A stretch of DNA of 64,000 nt from Chionoecetes opilio (lineage: Eukaryota; Arthropoda; Malacostraca; Decapoda; Majidae): the NCBI GenBank assembly GCA_016584305.1, contig JACEEZ010011952.1, forward strand, positions 180,081-244,080. The letters are read 5' to 3'. A program made the position numbers and the translations under genes. Each line of letters starts with the position of its first letter. Position 1 is the stretch's first letter. Below the pieces are notes generated by a model that did no database searches, was not told the origin of the DNA, and was given only the letters and a program-made list of their open reading frames with translations. This document shows, piece by piece, positions 13,801 to 50,541 of this stretch.

Positions 13801-15140
13801 ACGCCAGCCGCCTCCAGCAGGTGGGCAGGTCACAGGTGGTGACGTTCAGGGTGAGGAGTTGAGAGTGTAGCACTACACGGTGGGAGTGGAAGAGCGGACA
13901 CTGCAGCAGAAAGTGTTCAATAGTCTCAGAGACGTTCCTGCACCAGGGGCAGTGGGGGTCAGGGGACTGACGGAGGCGGTGCAGGTGAAACAATACGACC
14001 GCTGAGCATGCTGCCACCTGGCGGGAGGCGCGGACACTGACCAGGAGACGCTCAGACCGCCGGACAACTTTGTCGATTTACGGACTGGACCAGGCATTTG
14101 TCCGGGACTCTGACAAATCCCCGGACCTCGGATTTTGACCGGCAAATCCGATATCCGGGAAATGGAGGTTCGGGAAAACGAGGGTTGTGTGTACATATTA
14201 ATATAATCAGCAGTTCTGTATTTAGTTATGTTATTTGCAGTATGCTTCAACCTAGTGTATGTAACAGCACATCTCTCAAAAATACCATCTTCATTCCCAC
14301 TCTCACTTCTTTTTGTTGCTTTCCAGTGTACCCAAAAAGTATCAGACATTATATGAATTAGTAATAGGTTCCTCCTTTTCGTTCCTTCCTTAGTAGTAGT
14401 ATTATCCTTAGTAATCACCCTCCTTATTGCAGGACCCAGAGCTGGGGGCACAAACAATCGTCCACCTTGCTGTAGCAGACGAAGTGGATGGGATCTCTGG
14501 CAAATATTTTGTTGACTGTAAGGTAAGGCCATGTATGATGATGCTTCTCTCTATATATCATCATTGAAGTTAAATATGAAATGAATCTTTTCCTTTTATA
14601 ATTTTTTAAGTAATTACTATCTCTTTTGTCCATTACATTTACATTAATACTTACCCTCCCTAATGAGGAAAATGCATCATAAGACTTAATAGTGATGATG
14701 ATGAAAAATAAATCATCATGTAAAGATTTAAAGATAGCAATGTCCTGAAGACTCATTTAGATAGATAATATAAATGGAAATAATGTTTTCATGTGACACG
14801 AGTTAAAATGTTAATCAAGAATCGCATTAAACTAAGCATCTTCACAGAACCAAGAACCTTGTTAGGGTTTCCTCCACTTATCTGATTCAGGGATATGGAT
14901 GACTCTGTAAACCATTGCATGTAAAATATCTTCCTTTTGACTGAATGTTTACTTATTCATATATTTTTGTGCATTTGTGTCCCTCATCCTGTTTATGTCA
15001 ATGCAATAATGATGGATGCAAACTTCCCTACCCAGGAGGAGAAGTTTTCAGGGCTGGGAGGACACCGAGGAATGGCCAAGAAGCTGTGGCTGGCGAGTGA
15101 GCTGGATGTGAAGCTTCTGGAGGAGGAGACTCACTACTGA
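8986..15140 (+). CDS. Retinol dehydrogenase-like short-chain dehydrogenase (RDH11-14 type), complete
   Basis: Exons: 8986-9121, 10627-10719, 11113-11237, 12236-12350, 12753-12947, 13103-13212, 14433-14522, 15036-15140. All phases close, giving 322 residues with a TGA stop. Residues 3-20 are a hydrophobic N-terminal anchor ([15 protein letters not shown]). The Rossmann cofactor motif is TGSSAGIG (41-48), followed by the structural NNAG (120-123), catalytic S171/S172, and YGQSK with Y200 and K204. The sequence around [11 protein letters not shown] and [10 protein letters not shown] is typical of RDH11-14 proteins, NADP(H)-dependent membrane oxidoreductases acting on retinaldehyde or other lipid aldehydes; the substrate here cannot be told. 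The length fits the family (about 300-335). Intron 1 carries an hAT-like element, and intron 3 ends in a nine-copy array containing the exon 4 acceptor. The 3' end meets the convergent AT-hook gene. Confidence 0.95.
9526..9573 (-). repeat. LINE 3' tail fragment (poly-A end)
   Basis: Poly(T) followed by ACATCACAAAGGACTGGCCA, the same 3' end seen on the LINE at 47.3 kb and on copies at 28.1 and 57.7 kb; minus orientation. Confidence 0.7.
9574..9799. repeat. Tandem array, about 16-bp unit
   Basis: Roughly 14 copies of AAAATGCACTTCGAAA with small length changes, directly after the LINE tail. It produces spurious ORFs in both strands (repeated KKMHFE or FFRSAF). Confidence 0.9.
10131..10342. repeat. 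Foldback element with about 60-bp arms
   Basis: CCTGGGCCGACATAAACAAA opens the element and its inverse closes it. The arms extend through TAAGTATTGTTAAGC and CTTAGCAGAC. It lies inside the hAT-like element near its right end. Confidence 0.85.
10735..10804. repeat. (GA)n microsatellite
   Basis: Pure GA beginning about 15 bp after the donor of dehydrogenase exon 2 (GCAG then GTAGGTGTG). Confidence 0.97.
11539..11749 (+). repeat. TTAA-flanked MITE family, copy 5 (full length)
   Basis: TTAACCTCTTCACACCCAGA to AAGGGGTTAA, 211 bp, in dehydrogenase intron 3. Confidence 0.85.
11897..12245. repeat. 39-bp tandem array containing the exon 4 splice acceptor
   Basis: About nine units, each holding CTGCCTGCCTTATAG then GTGAATAAC. 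The last unit is the true acceptor of dehydrogenase exon 4, which begins GTGAACAAC at 12236. Every unit therefore repeats a pyrimidine-AG acceptor plus nine bases of exon-like sequence (V-N-N of the NNAG motif). Confidence 0.95.
12669..12735. repeat. Short dispersed repeat (TGATTGATTTAATGCC family), copy 1
   Basis: TGATTGATTTAATGCCAAAA then GGAATGTGCCAGAC. Related copies lie at 21.05, 53.94 and (inverse) 57.14 kb; the longer ones include GAGGTCATATGGCAC. Confidence 0.6.
13472..14191. mobile_element. TA-flanked foldback element carrying a captured LINE fragment
   Basis: Both ends read CACACAACCCTCGTTTTCCC inward, bordered by TA, with CCGGGAA/CCGGAC-rich subterminal sequence. The centre (about 13750-14040, minus) is a fragment of a retrotransposon C-terminus. 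It lies in dehydrogenase intron 6. Confidence 0.85.
13751..14017 (-). pseudogene. Non-LTR retrotransposon ORF2 C-terminal fragment
   Basis: Reads [19 protein letters not shown] then IEHFLLQCP: a CPxC...H...C zinc-knuckle pattern typical of the segment after the reverse transcriptase or RNase H domain in arthropod LINEs. There is no RT domain. It is embedded in a DNA foldback element. Confidence 0.7.
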
Positions 15141-15197
15141 TGAATGAACTTGTAGCGCAAACCACGGAGCCTTCGTTAGTGTGAATGTGAAACTTAG

Positions 15198-15400
15198 AAA
15201 TGAAACATAAGGAAGCTACAAGAGACCGCGAGACCTACACGTGGTAGTTCCTGTTACTTAACACTACCTACCTACATCCACCTTTCATTCCCATCCATGA
15301 ATTTATCCAGCCTCCTTTTAAAGCTCCCTATTGACTACCACCCCCAATGACCCACCTCCTTGGATGCAGTGTTGTAACTCGCACCTTTTGTGTCAGCTTA
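15198..15400 (+). repeat. Dispersed SINE-like repeat B, copy 1, in the dehydrogenase 3' UTR
   Basis: AAACATAAGGAAGCTACAAG, GACCTACACGTGGTAGTTCC, then CCATCCATGAATTTATCCAG and CCTCCTTTTAAAGCTCCC. The same order recurs at 15.90, 43.70 and 58.76 kb. Confidence 0.75.
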
Positions 15401-15551
15401 TGATTTCTGGAGACAATATTTGTGGTACTGTCACAAGCATTCAGGGAGTTATTGAAGTCAAGTGTATTAAACTTATTACTAATTCATATAATGTCTGATA
15501 CTTTTTGGATCCACTGTTAAAATACTCTGTAATCTTACCCATTAAGAGTTT

Positions 15552-15557
15552 AATAAA
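15552..15557 (+). terminator. Poly(A) signal AATAAA of the dehydrogenase gene
   Basis: AATAAA about 410 bp after the stop codon, the first convincing hexamer on this strand. Cleavage would fall around 15570-15585, inside the 3' end of the opposing gene. Confidence 0.6.
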
Positions 15558-15581
15558 ACTTCTAAATGGATGATTCATGGA

Positions 15582-15587
15582 TTTATT
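15582..15587 (-). terminator. Poly(A) signal AATAAA of the AT-hook gene
   Basis: AATAAA on the minus strand about 80 nt after the stop at 15666. It is only 24 bp from the opposing hexamer, so the two transcripts should overlap by tens of bases. Confidence 0.6.
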
Positions 15588-15665
15588 ATTAAAATGAATT
15601 AAATTATGTGAATAAAATAATGAATGTGAGTTTACCCGTTGAATGAATAAACAACCCCAGATCCT

Positions 15666-18600
15666 TCACGGCCTGAAGATGTATCTGGTGTAAACATTGT
15701 AGACCAGTCTCTTGGCCTCGTCGGGGTTGCTCCGGGTGATGCCGTCCAGCCAGCGCTCCAAGATGACTTTGCCGGGCAGGTGGAAGATGGAACTGAGCCA
15801 CTTGTAATGTTCTGGGTTCTGGAGGTAAAAGGCCAAAGCCAACATTTTCTCACGTACACTGTATCTGAAAGAGCAAGAAAATAGATTAGAATATGACATA
15901 AGAAAATAAGGAAACTACAAGAGGCCATGAGACCTACACGAGGTAGTTCCTATTACTTAATACTTCCTACATCCACCTTTCATCCCCATCCATGAAATTA
16001 TCTTGCCTCCTTTTAAAGCTCCCTAATGACTCTGCACAAACTACCTGACGACTGAGTCCATTCCAATCATATATATTTTCATATTTTCATAGTCATATTT
16101 TCATGCTTTCCAATTCAGGTGCTCAAGTACAAATGTTCATGTACACACACTGTTTCTTGGCTGTCCTGAACACTTGTGTGAGTCAGTAAAACTTACAACT
16201 GAATTATCTAGTTTGTTGCCTTAACCCTTTCACGCCCAGATATTTCCTTTGCTATAAAAAATTGTCTGTTGTTAGCCATAAAATAACGAAAAAGTAACTT
16301 AATATACCAAAATAGCTAGTGGACAAGGATACTAAACAGGTCATATCTATAAAATATCGCTTATATTCACTAAAAATCGTCTCATGGTAGCCAAATTACA
16401 ATGGAAATTACGTTCTGGGTCTCAAGGGGTTAAAGCTAGTGATCTTGTAGCATCATAGTAATTTGCCTTCCACCAACATTCCTATTTATTAGTAGATCTT
16501 TTTATCAACACATTAAACAATCATTGATATTTTTCTTTGGACACCTACACTACCGAAAGTAATGTTAGGTTGAGAAACTGTTCATGATTATGTTTCATGG
16601 CCTCATTTGGTGATAGCTGTCCACAGTCAAAATGAAGTCAAGAAGTCTCGGCCATGATTAACAAAGACTCTTATTCATTCTCTTATTCTTACTCTCATAA
16701 CTTTATTCAATTCCAAAAAGATGGCAGGGAAGCTATCAAACATTATGATCAAACTTTCTGTCAGTTTCCTGTTTCGTAGTTACATTATAAGGGAGAGATG
16801 GGTGGAGGAGCCTTGCTATGTGGTATCCTGTTCTACTGCTCATACTTTACCAGAGGAATTAGGCTAGCTCACCAAATACTATCATCATTACCAAACATGT
16901 CTTATGGTATCTGTCATTCCTATACAACTAAAAACAACGTACTTGACACCTGGCGGGTTCGAGCAGCCATTCTTGAGCTGCATTGTGAAGAAGATGAGCT
17001 GATCGTCAGTGAGGAAGTTTGCAGCGCCATACACAAGGTCAGCAAATGTTGAAACCTGTGGCTTCTTCTTCAACTCCTGCAGGGCTTGGTAGTATTTTTG
17101 TTTTAAGATGCCACTTGCTTGTCGAGAACTCTGCAAAATACCAACAAATTCTATCAACTTTTCTGATTGTACTTTAGATTTGACTTAACTCTCCAATACA
17201 CTCACACGGATATCCTTGTTCGTATGTGCAACACCTCATTAGTGCCATCATACTGACCAGCAGCAGCAGATATCAGAGTGGCTTTATCTCACGAGCATCA
17301 AACCTTTAGCTGCCTTAACATGACACGCGACATGGGGCACACTCCTCACACGCTACACTTCCTCAGACACACACCTTCACACTCCCTTCATTCCTTTTTG
17401 ACTTGTTTCCTTCACATTGCTCTACTGTATCTACTCAACTTGGAGAGAGCAATCACAGTACAGTAACTACCTATTTCTACATCACAGATAGACAAGAAAT
17501 TAGCTATTTTTGTTTTATATTCTATCATATACTGTACTTCGAACCATAAAATAATCCAACATAAGGAGGACATACTATTTCAGCCTTATACTAAAAAAAA
17601 CTATCAGATTTTCATATCATCTTGCACTGCACTGTCAAAATTAATAATGGACTTATACAGCATTCTATTAACCCCTTGACGCCCAGATCTTTCCCTTTCT
17701 ATAGAAAATACATGTACGTAGTATGTTTTCAAGCCATAAAATTACGAAAAGTAACTGAATATACCAAATTAGCTAGTGGGACAAGGATTCTAAACAGGTC
17801 ATATCTATAAAATATTGCTTATAGTCACTAAAAATCGTCTAACAGTAACCAAAGTACAATGGAAATTACGTTCTGGGTCTCAAGGGGTTAATCTAGTGAG
17901 ATCACATGGATTTGCTGCTGAAATTTTACTATACATACTACACACAATATCAATCTTACAAAATAAGTGCATTACATACCTGTCTTTTAGCTGTTGCATA
18001 TACTGCGTCTCTTTGGAGGTAGCTTGAGACTCCATATCTTCCCCTTGTACAATGGAGTCATCTGTGCCTTCCCCCTCACTCTGTGCCTTGGGGGAGGGGG
18101 GGTCTTCATCCCGCCCTTTACTGACCACATCACCCGCTGCCTTGGGAATCACTAAGGGTGTGATGCTCTCCTTCTCCCCTGTGGTTGTGATGATGTTGTA
18201 GATGTAATTCTCCTCATCATCTATCACGGTTGTGTCTCCGGTGTTGACTATTTGCACACGTGTTTGTCCTCCCGGCCCTATCAACCCTTCTATTCCATCC
18301 ATCACTTCATGTTTACATTGCGGTGAACTTCCACTCTGGGTTTCCTTAGGGATATTTTGCTCATCATCTCCACATTCATCCACGTCTTCAAATATGCTAT
18401 CATCAACACAGTCATCAAGTAACGTGGACTTTTTCCCACCAAAGAATTCATTACAACTTGAAAAGAAATCATTGAATGATTCTGGGAATTCACAGTTCTT
18501 TCTCTTCCCTCTGCCTCTTCCCCTTCCTGAGAGTCTATGAAACACCTTACTGCCTTCCTCCTCATCCGAAGTGTTGAAATCTGCCACATAATCATCATGC

Positions 18601-19145
18601 AAAATTTTAGACTTTCTGCTTCTTTTGTGTTTGAATTCGGAATCAGAATCACCATCAACATCCTCAATGCTTTCAGACAGTACAGGAGAGCTTGCATTCC
18701 TCCCTCTAGCATTTCTCGGCAGACTGTCATGCACCAGACTCTGCGCTATGTCTGCTGTGGTCGTTGGAAGGTATGTGTCCTTTCTGGGACGGCCTCGTTT
18801 TCTCTTGATCACAACAGGAGTAACACTGGAGGCATTTGGTTGTACATTTTGTGAGCTGGATGTTCCTTTGTCTTCCTTCTTTATAGTCTTTGTATCAGGA
18901 ATCTGCTCCATTTCCTTCGATGCTTCCTCCATGGCCCGGTACAGTTCATCACTTTGTCGTTCCAGTCTCCCGTCCTTGAGGAGTTTTTCCAGGTCATCAG
19001 AGGAGAGGTGCAGCTCAAGGGTCTTAGTGGTGACTGCCGCGTTCCCGTCCTCGTGGCAGAAGTCCTCCGTCTTGACAACCACGACTGGCTTGGGAAGACT
19101 GAGACTGCCTTCTGCTTCACTTGACGATACAACATCATTGGACAT
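15666..19145 (-). CDS. AT-hook nuclear protein with THAP9-like helical C-terminus
   Basis: Exons: 17980-19145 (ATG at 19145), 16943-17128 and 15666-15864, joined in phase to 516 residues. Residues 114-123 are an AT-hook (KRKRGRPRKD), 172-180 a basic nuclear-targeting patch, and 207-215 an RG-rich basic stretch (GRGRGRGKRK); between them are long acidic, Ser-rich segments. VKTE near residue 25 fits a sumoylation motif. The last 125 residues are well folded: a helical domain (QYMQQLKDSSRQASGILKQK), then YSVREKMLALAFYLQNPEHY and KVILERWLDGI, resembling the helix-turn-helix region next to the THAP domain in THAP9/P-element transposases. No catalytic transposase domain is present. A chromatin or transcription role is inferred. 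An acceptor just upstream (TTGACAG, before 19183) suggests a 5' UTR intron. Confidence 0.75.
15900..16075 (+). repeat. Dispersed SINE-like repeat B, copy 2
   Basis: AAGAAAATAAGGAAACTACA, GACCTACACGAGGTAGTTCC, then GCCTCCTTTTAAAGCTCCC and CTGAGTCCATTCCAATCA. In intron 2 of the AT-hook gene. Confidence 0.75.
16221..16433 (+). repeat. TTAA-flanked MITE family, copy 6 (full length)
   Basis: TTAACCCTTTCACGCCCAGA to AAGGGGTTAA in intron 2 of the AT-hook gene. Confidence 0.87.
17668..17891 (+). repeat. TTAA-flanked MITE family, copy 7 (full length)
   Basis: TTAACCCCTTGACGCCCAGA to CTGGGTCTCAAGGGGTTAA, the clearest terminal repeats in the window. It ends about 90 bp from the exon 1 donor of the AT-hook gene, in intron 1. 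Confidence 0.9.
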
Positions 19146-19207
19146 TTCTTCTCCACAAACTTTGTCTTCTCAGCCTGTCAAGAGAACAATATTGAGCAAA
19201 TATAAGT

Positions 19208-19401
19208 ATATAACTATCACGAATCTGCAGTGTGGGCACCACCCAGCCCTTCTGAGCTGTCAAAAGAGGCTGGATGGGTCCACTGCAGATACCTGTCCAG
19301 GATGCAACGAAACACCTCACACTATCAACCATATTACAGAAGACTGCACTAAGATAAGATACTTTGACCTATCTAGACACTTTGCAAGTACCAACTACAA
19401 T
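19208..19401 (+). pseudogene. Non-LTR retrotransposon C-terminal fragment
   Basis: Open frame LQCGHHPALLSCQKRLDG then CPGCNETPHTINHITEDC: the CPxC...H...C motif of LINE ORF2 C-termini, without an RT domain. Unrelated in detail to the 13.75-kb fragment. Confidence 0.65.
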
Positions 19402-19431
19402 GTTATTGACTATACAAAGCGCCAGCATGCC

Positions 19432-19520
19432 AGGACGAACTTGGTGGACTCGAACCGCTGACCGAATGCAGGGACTCTGCACGCGAGCTCACGGCTCTAC
19501 CAACCATGCCACCCTGACGG
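19432..19520 (-). repeat. tRNA-derived SINE head
   Basis: On the minus strand GGCATGGTTGGTAGAGCC (box A-like) and GCGGTTCGAGTCC (box B-like) lie about 45 bp apart. The 3' side does not pair with the 5' acceptor stem, so it is a SINE remnant, not a functional tRNA. Confidence 0.55.
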
Positions 19521-19712
19521 GTAGAAGCCTGCACTGCATACAACCACACACCTAAACAACACAACAAACACTCTATGAAGCCCTGTGGGAAAACCATGTC
19601 CAGGCCAGGCCTTCCTCAGGAGCTCGGAGCTGTTCGGCCAGGCAGCCTGAGGAGCTTCAAGAACAACACACGACTCACAGCCCACCTCCCGTTCCATGGC
19701 ACAGCGCCCACC

Positions 19713-20245
19713 GGTATCCGTTGATTCGGGCTGCCAGTTGAAACAGGCCGCTTATAGTAGCATGCATACCCAGCAGATAGGGCGGTGAACAGAGGCGGCG
19801 ATAGCCGCCTCTGTTCACCGCCCTGTCTGCTGGAATGGGAATGGATTTCATTTAATGACAATTAACAAATTAATAATTAGTTAGGGTAGGTTAGGTTAGA
19901 TTTGGTTAGGTAGGTTAGGTTAGGTTAGATTAGATTTGGTTAGGTTAGCTTAGGTTAGATTTGGTTAGGTTAGATTATCGGTGGGTCAAGCCCCCCGTTT
20001 GGTTAGGTTATATTTGGCTAGGTTAGGTTAGCTTAGGTTAAATTTGGTTAGGTTAGGTTATTGGTGGGTCAAGCCCCCCGCTAGGTTAGGTTAGGTTAAT
20101 TTTGGTTAGGCAAATTTCTCTAGATATAAGGAAATTTCTCTAATCTAGGGAAGCTTACCCTCTTACACAACTCTTAAATTACGTGTTTCCGACGCATTTA
20201 AAATAGGCGGCCTGATTCAACTGGCGGCCCGAATCAACTGTATCC
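19713..20245. repeat. Foldback element with TTAGG-type interior
   Basis: GGTATCCGTTGATTCGGGCT at the left pairs with the inverse of AGCC-type sequence ending GAATCAACTGTATCC at the right (arms about 40 bp, one or two mismatches per ten). The interior holds a long hairpin and GGTTAGGTTAGATTTGG repeats. Confidence 0.75.
19770..19833. repeat. Strong inverted repeat: 30-bp arms, 4-nt loop
   Basis: CCAGCAGATAGGGCGGTGAA continues to GAGGCGGC, then GATA, then its inverse ending TCTGCTGG, with one mismatch (a G-T pair in RNA). GC-rich, and nested in the foldback element. Confidence 0.92.
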
Positions 20246-21285
20246 GCGCCAACCCATCAGTCCTCTCCTCCTTTCTCCACACACAGGCAACCCTTCAGTT
20301 CACACCCACACACACAAACACATAAAACACTCATACTCGTGTACACCAAACAACTATCACTGGAATTACCTCGACAGGCTCCCATACAAGTTATACCGCG
20401 GGCGTTGTGGAGTTTCGGCTGGGTTTGTTATTGTTTTGGTGAAGGAGGCGACGCGACTACGGTCCGTGGCATCGCTATTCGGACTTGGAGCCGCTGTCAT
20501 CCAGCAAATGTACCTTACCTATGTCTTCCGGATGTAGACTAATCTCTAATAAAGTAGGCATCTTTGGTGTCTCTAATAACCTCACAGGATACCACCAAGA
20601 CGAATGTAGTCGATTCCATCTCACCCCTTTAACAAGAATAAGAATAATAAGCAAATACTACTATAAACAGAGTATATAATAGAAAGGTGGAAGGGGAAAC
20701 TCAAGCAGAGGCAGGAATACCGTAATAGGTACTGCTAACGTTTTAACACGTTTTTCCTCAGAGAGTAATGGGGCAGCTTGACTTTCCCCTCGACTTTTTA
20801 CCTTCTTACAATTGTCTATCCAAAAATCTTCAGTACGTAATAGTTGGTAAGTTTCTGATCACACACCAAATGACCTCAAATCAGGACAACACTCCGTAAA
20901 ATAGTTTCTCTCATTTCAGCGTATCAGGACAACACCCTGCTAGATACTTACTACAGATGATATTATTAAACACGTATAACTAAGATTGTATGGAAGGTAA
21001 GAAGAAAGGACAGTTAGAGGAAGCCCTTTACCCCAGCTTTTTAGGCAAGTCCGTGATTGACTGATTGATTGTTGAAAAAAAAAGAAAAAAAAAAAAAAAA
21101 GGGGGGGAGGGAAGGGAATTTGCCAGACAACAGAGGTCATATGGCACTATGGCAAAGCATAAAAAAGGGAGGGGTTAGGGCATTAGGGTCAGGGGTTAGT
21201 TACAGTTTAGCAAGTCCATGAAGAAGGAAGGTCAACACGATTCTCCAGCAAAAAGAGGAATATAATGATAGTTCCACATTTTATG
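20246..21285. other. Intergenic; no gene seen, one short CpG-rich stretch
   Basis: Between the 5' side of the AT-hook gene and the 3' side of CSTF3. 20395-20505 is CpG-rich (CCGCGGGCG, GGCGACGCGACTACGG) and may mark the AT-hook gene promoter. 21052-21170 is copy 2 of the TGATTGATTG repeat (GAGGTCATATGGCACTATGG). No supported ORF. Confidence 0.4.
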
Positions 21286-21287
21286 CA

Positions 21288-21293
21288 TTTATT
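21288..21293 (-). terminator. Candidate poly(A) signal of CSTF3
   Basis: The first minus-strand AATAAA seen below the CSTF3 stop at 23542, implying a 3' UTR of about 2.2 kb that would include the 55-bp array. A nearer variant hexamer could be used instead. Confidence 0.3.
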
Positions 21294-22316
21294 AATAATC
21301 ATACTTAAAATGTATGTACTTGTGCAGTCTCTAGCCCGTGCACGTCAGGTACAAGGGTGTTTGCGACGCACCCTTACGTAATGGTATTAAAATAACGGAC
21401 ATCCACATACATCCATGCACTAGGGCCGCAGGGATTACTGTCAGGGGTTTCAGGGTAATAATGGTCCATGTACACTTGGGGTTTGATAGCTACATAGACT
21501 TGTACATACGTAGGTAGTACATGTACACTGGACATGCAGACATACACACACTTGAAATAGCTGTGAACTCTGTAACGTAGCTTTGACTTTTCTTTGTCAC
21601 ACATGAGCAGCGACACGCACGCACGCACACACACACACACACCACAAAAAAAAAAAAACTGCATTCGCAAACCTGACGTTACTATCAACAACAGTCTAAA
21701 GATTTCTTCACAAATACACATATGTACACTTGCCTGTACAACACACACACACAACATACACATATTTACAGACACATAAACACTGATATTGCATTTGTAC
21801 TCTTCAGTAAGTTTATGCTGAACTAAAGTGAGAAAAAAATATGTTACATTTTTTTACATAGAAAAATACTTATAAATATTCAATAATTACTATACTAATT
21901 ATACAGATTAATATTAGTAATTGATTGGGCACACAGGAGTTGATTTTTCATTGGCAGTTTATAAGATAGGAAAGATAGGAAGGGAACTTGGATACTGAGA
22001 AATTAAGGTTCAATTTACAAAACTTAGCAAAATTCAGCTTCTGACAATAATCCAATTTATCTAAAAGACAAATACATGAGAACATCAGATTTTCAACTCC
22101 GTAGCTACTCTCATGTTTGAAATACATCTTAACCTAGGAATGGCTGGTCATTTCATCCACATGTCATATCAAACGGCTTCATTAGCAGATCTAATAAGCA
22201 AGTGCCTTCATTCCATTGTCAGGTGTAATCAGGGAAAAAATGCCCTTCACAGCCCATGCTTTCACTCCTATTATCACTAACAACATCTCACGCTATGATA
22301 TCTCCGGCAAAATATT

Positions 22317-22780
22317 ATGGGTTTCACTGATTAAATTATGATAACAGGAGCCACTCGGGTCTCATAATATCATGGGTCTCACTGATTAAATTATGATAAC
22401 AGGAGCCACTCAAGTCTCATAACATCATGGGTCTCACTGATTAAATTATGATAACAGGAGCCACTCGGGTCTCATAACATCATGGGTCTCACTGATTAAA
22501 TTATGATAACAGGAGCCACTCGGGTCTCATAACATCATGGGTCTCACTGATTAAATTATGATAACAGGAGCCACTCGGGTTTCATAACATCATGGGTCTC
22601 ACTGATTAAATTATGATAACAGGAGCCACTCGGGTCTCATAACATCATGGGTCTCACTGATTAAATTATGATAACAGGAGCCACTCGGGTCTCATAACAT
22701 CATGGGTCTCACTGATTAAGTTATGATAACAGGAGCCACTCGGGTCTCATAACATCATGGGTCTCACTGATTAAGTTATG
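22317..22780. repeat. 55-bp tandem array, about 8 copies
   Basis: Unit contains CATGGGTCTCACTGATTAAA and GATAACAGGAGCCACTCGGG. Copies differ by only a few bases, so the array is young. It lies 3' of the CSTF3 coding region. Confidence 0.95.
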
Positions 22781-23541
22781 ATACCGGATGGTCTGTACAG
22801 GCACCACACTCACATCCCACAATGACAATATTACAGCAGGGCATACTGTATATCTTTCCTGACTGCCAAGCCACAATGATGGATATGTCTTGCCATGTCA
22901 GCCGCTGCATTGGCTTACTCTATAATGCTTAGCTCAGTCCGTGAATAGAGGCTGCATAACACTAGTCACCTTACGTAGCAATGTACAAACAAGCCCATTG
23001 GTGTTGGACTCACAGCCACTGCTCCATCGATACACCTATTTATACATTAAAATATTTTACATTACGCTGATAATACAATTTCAGAGACTCCATTACCTAA
23101 GTCTCCCCTGTCTCCTGGTCCTGTGAGGTGCAGAAACAGCTCAGTCATAACACAAAAAAAAATCTCATATCAAATGTTCATATCTTTTAAAAACTCTTGC
23201 CTCACTCCGGGAACCCTACTGTCGTGAGCAAGGATAGTATACAGAGGGTTGAGTAAGAATTAAGTGGAGAAAAATAAAGTGAGCAAGGACAGATAGAGGG
23301 TTGAGTGAGTAAGAATAAAGTGGAGGGAATAAAGAAAAATGAATAGAGAATAAAGTGAATAAGAATAAAGTGGCTATATCCTTGGTAGTGAGGAACCATC
23401 AGCCTGACTCAATATATACTAGAGCTCTAAGTATGCTGCAAATCACCTCCTAGTTAGTCATATAGATGCAGTGAAGTCACCTTGTCATATCAAAGGCAAC
23501 GAGGAATTTCCCAGGTACTACTGCAGCAGGGAGGGAGGTGC

Positions 23542-50541
<27,000 letters not shown>

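Noticed and set aside
16950..17128. Alternative exon 2 end at CCAG, GTGTCA for the AT-hook gene
   Set aside because: It leaves the wrong phase for the last exon; the donor GTACGT 7 nt further keeps the frame into YSVREKMLALAF.
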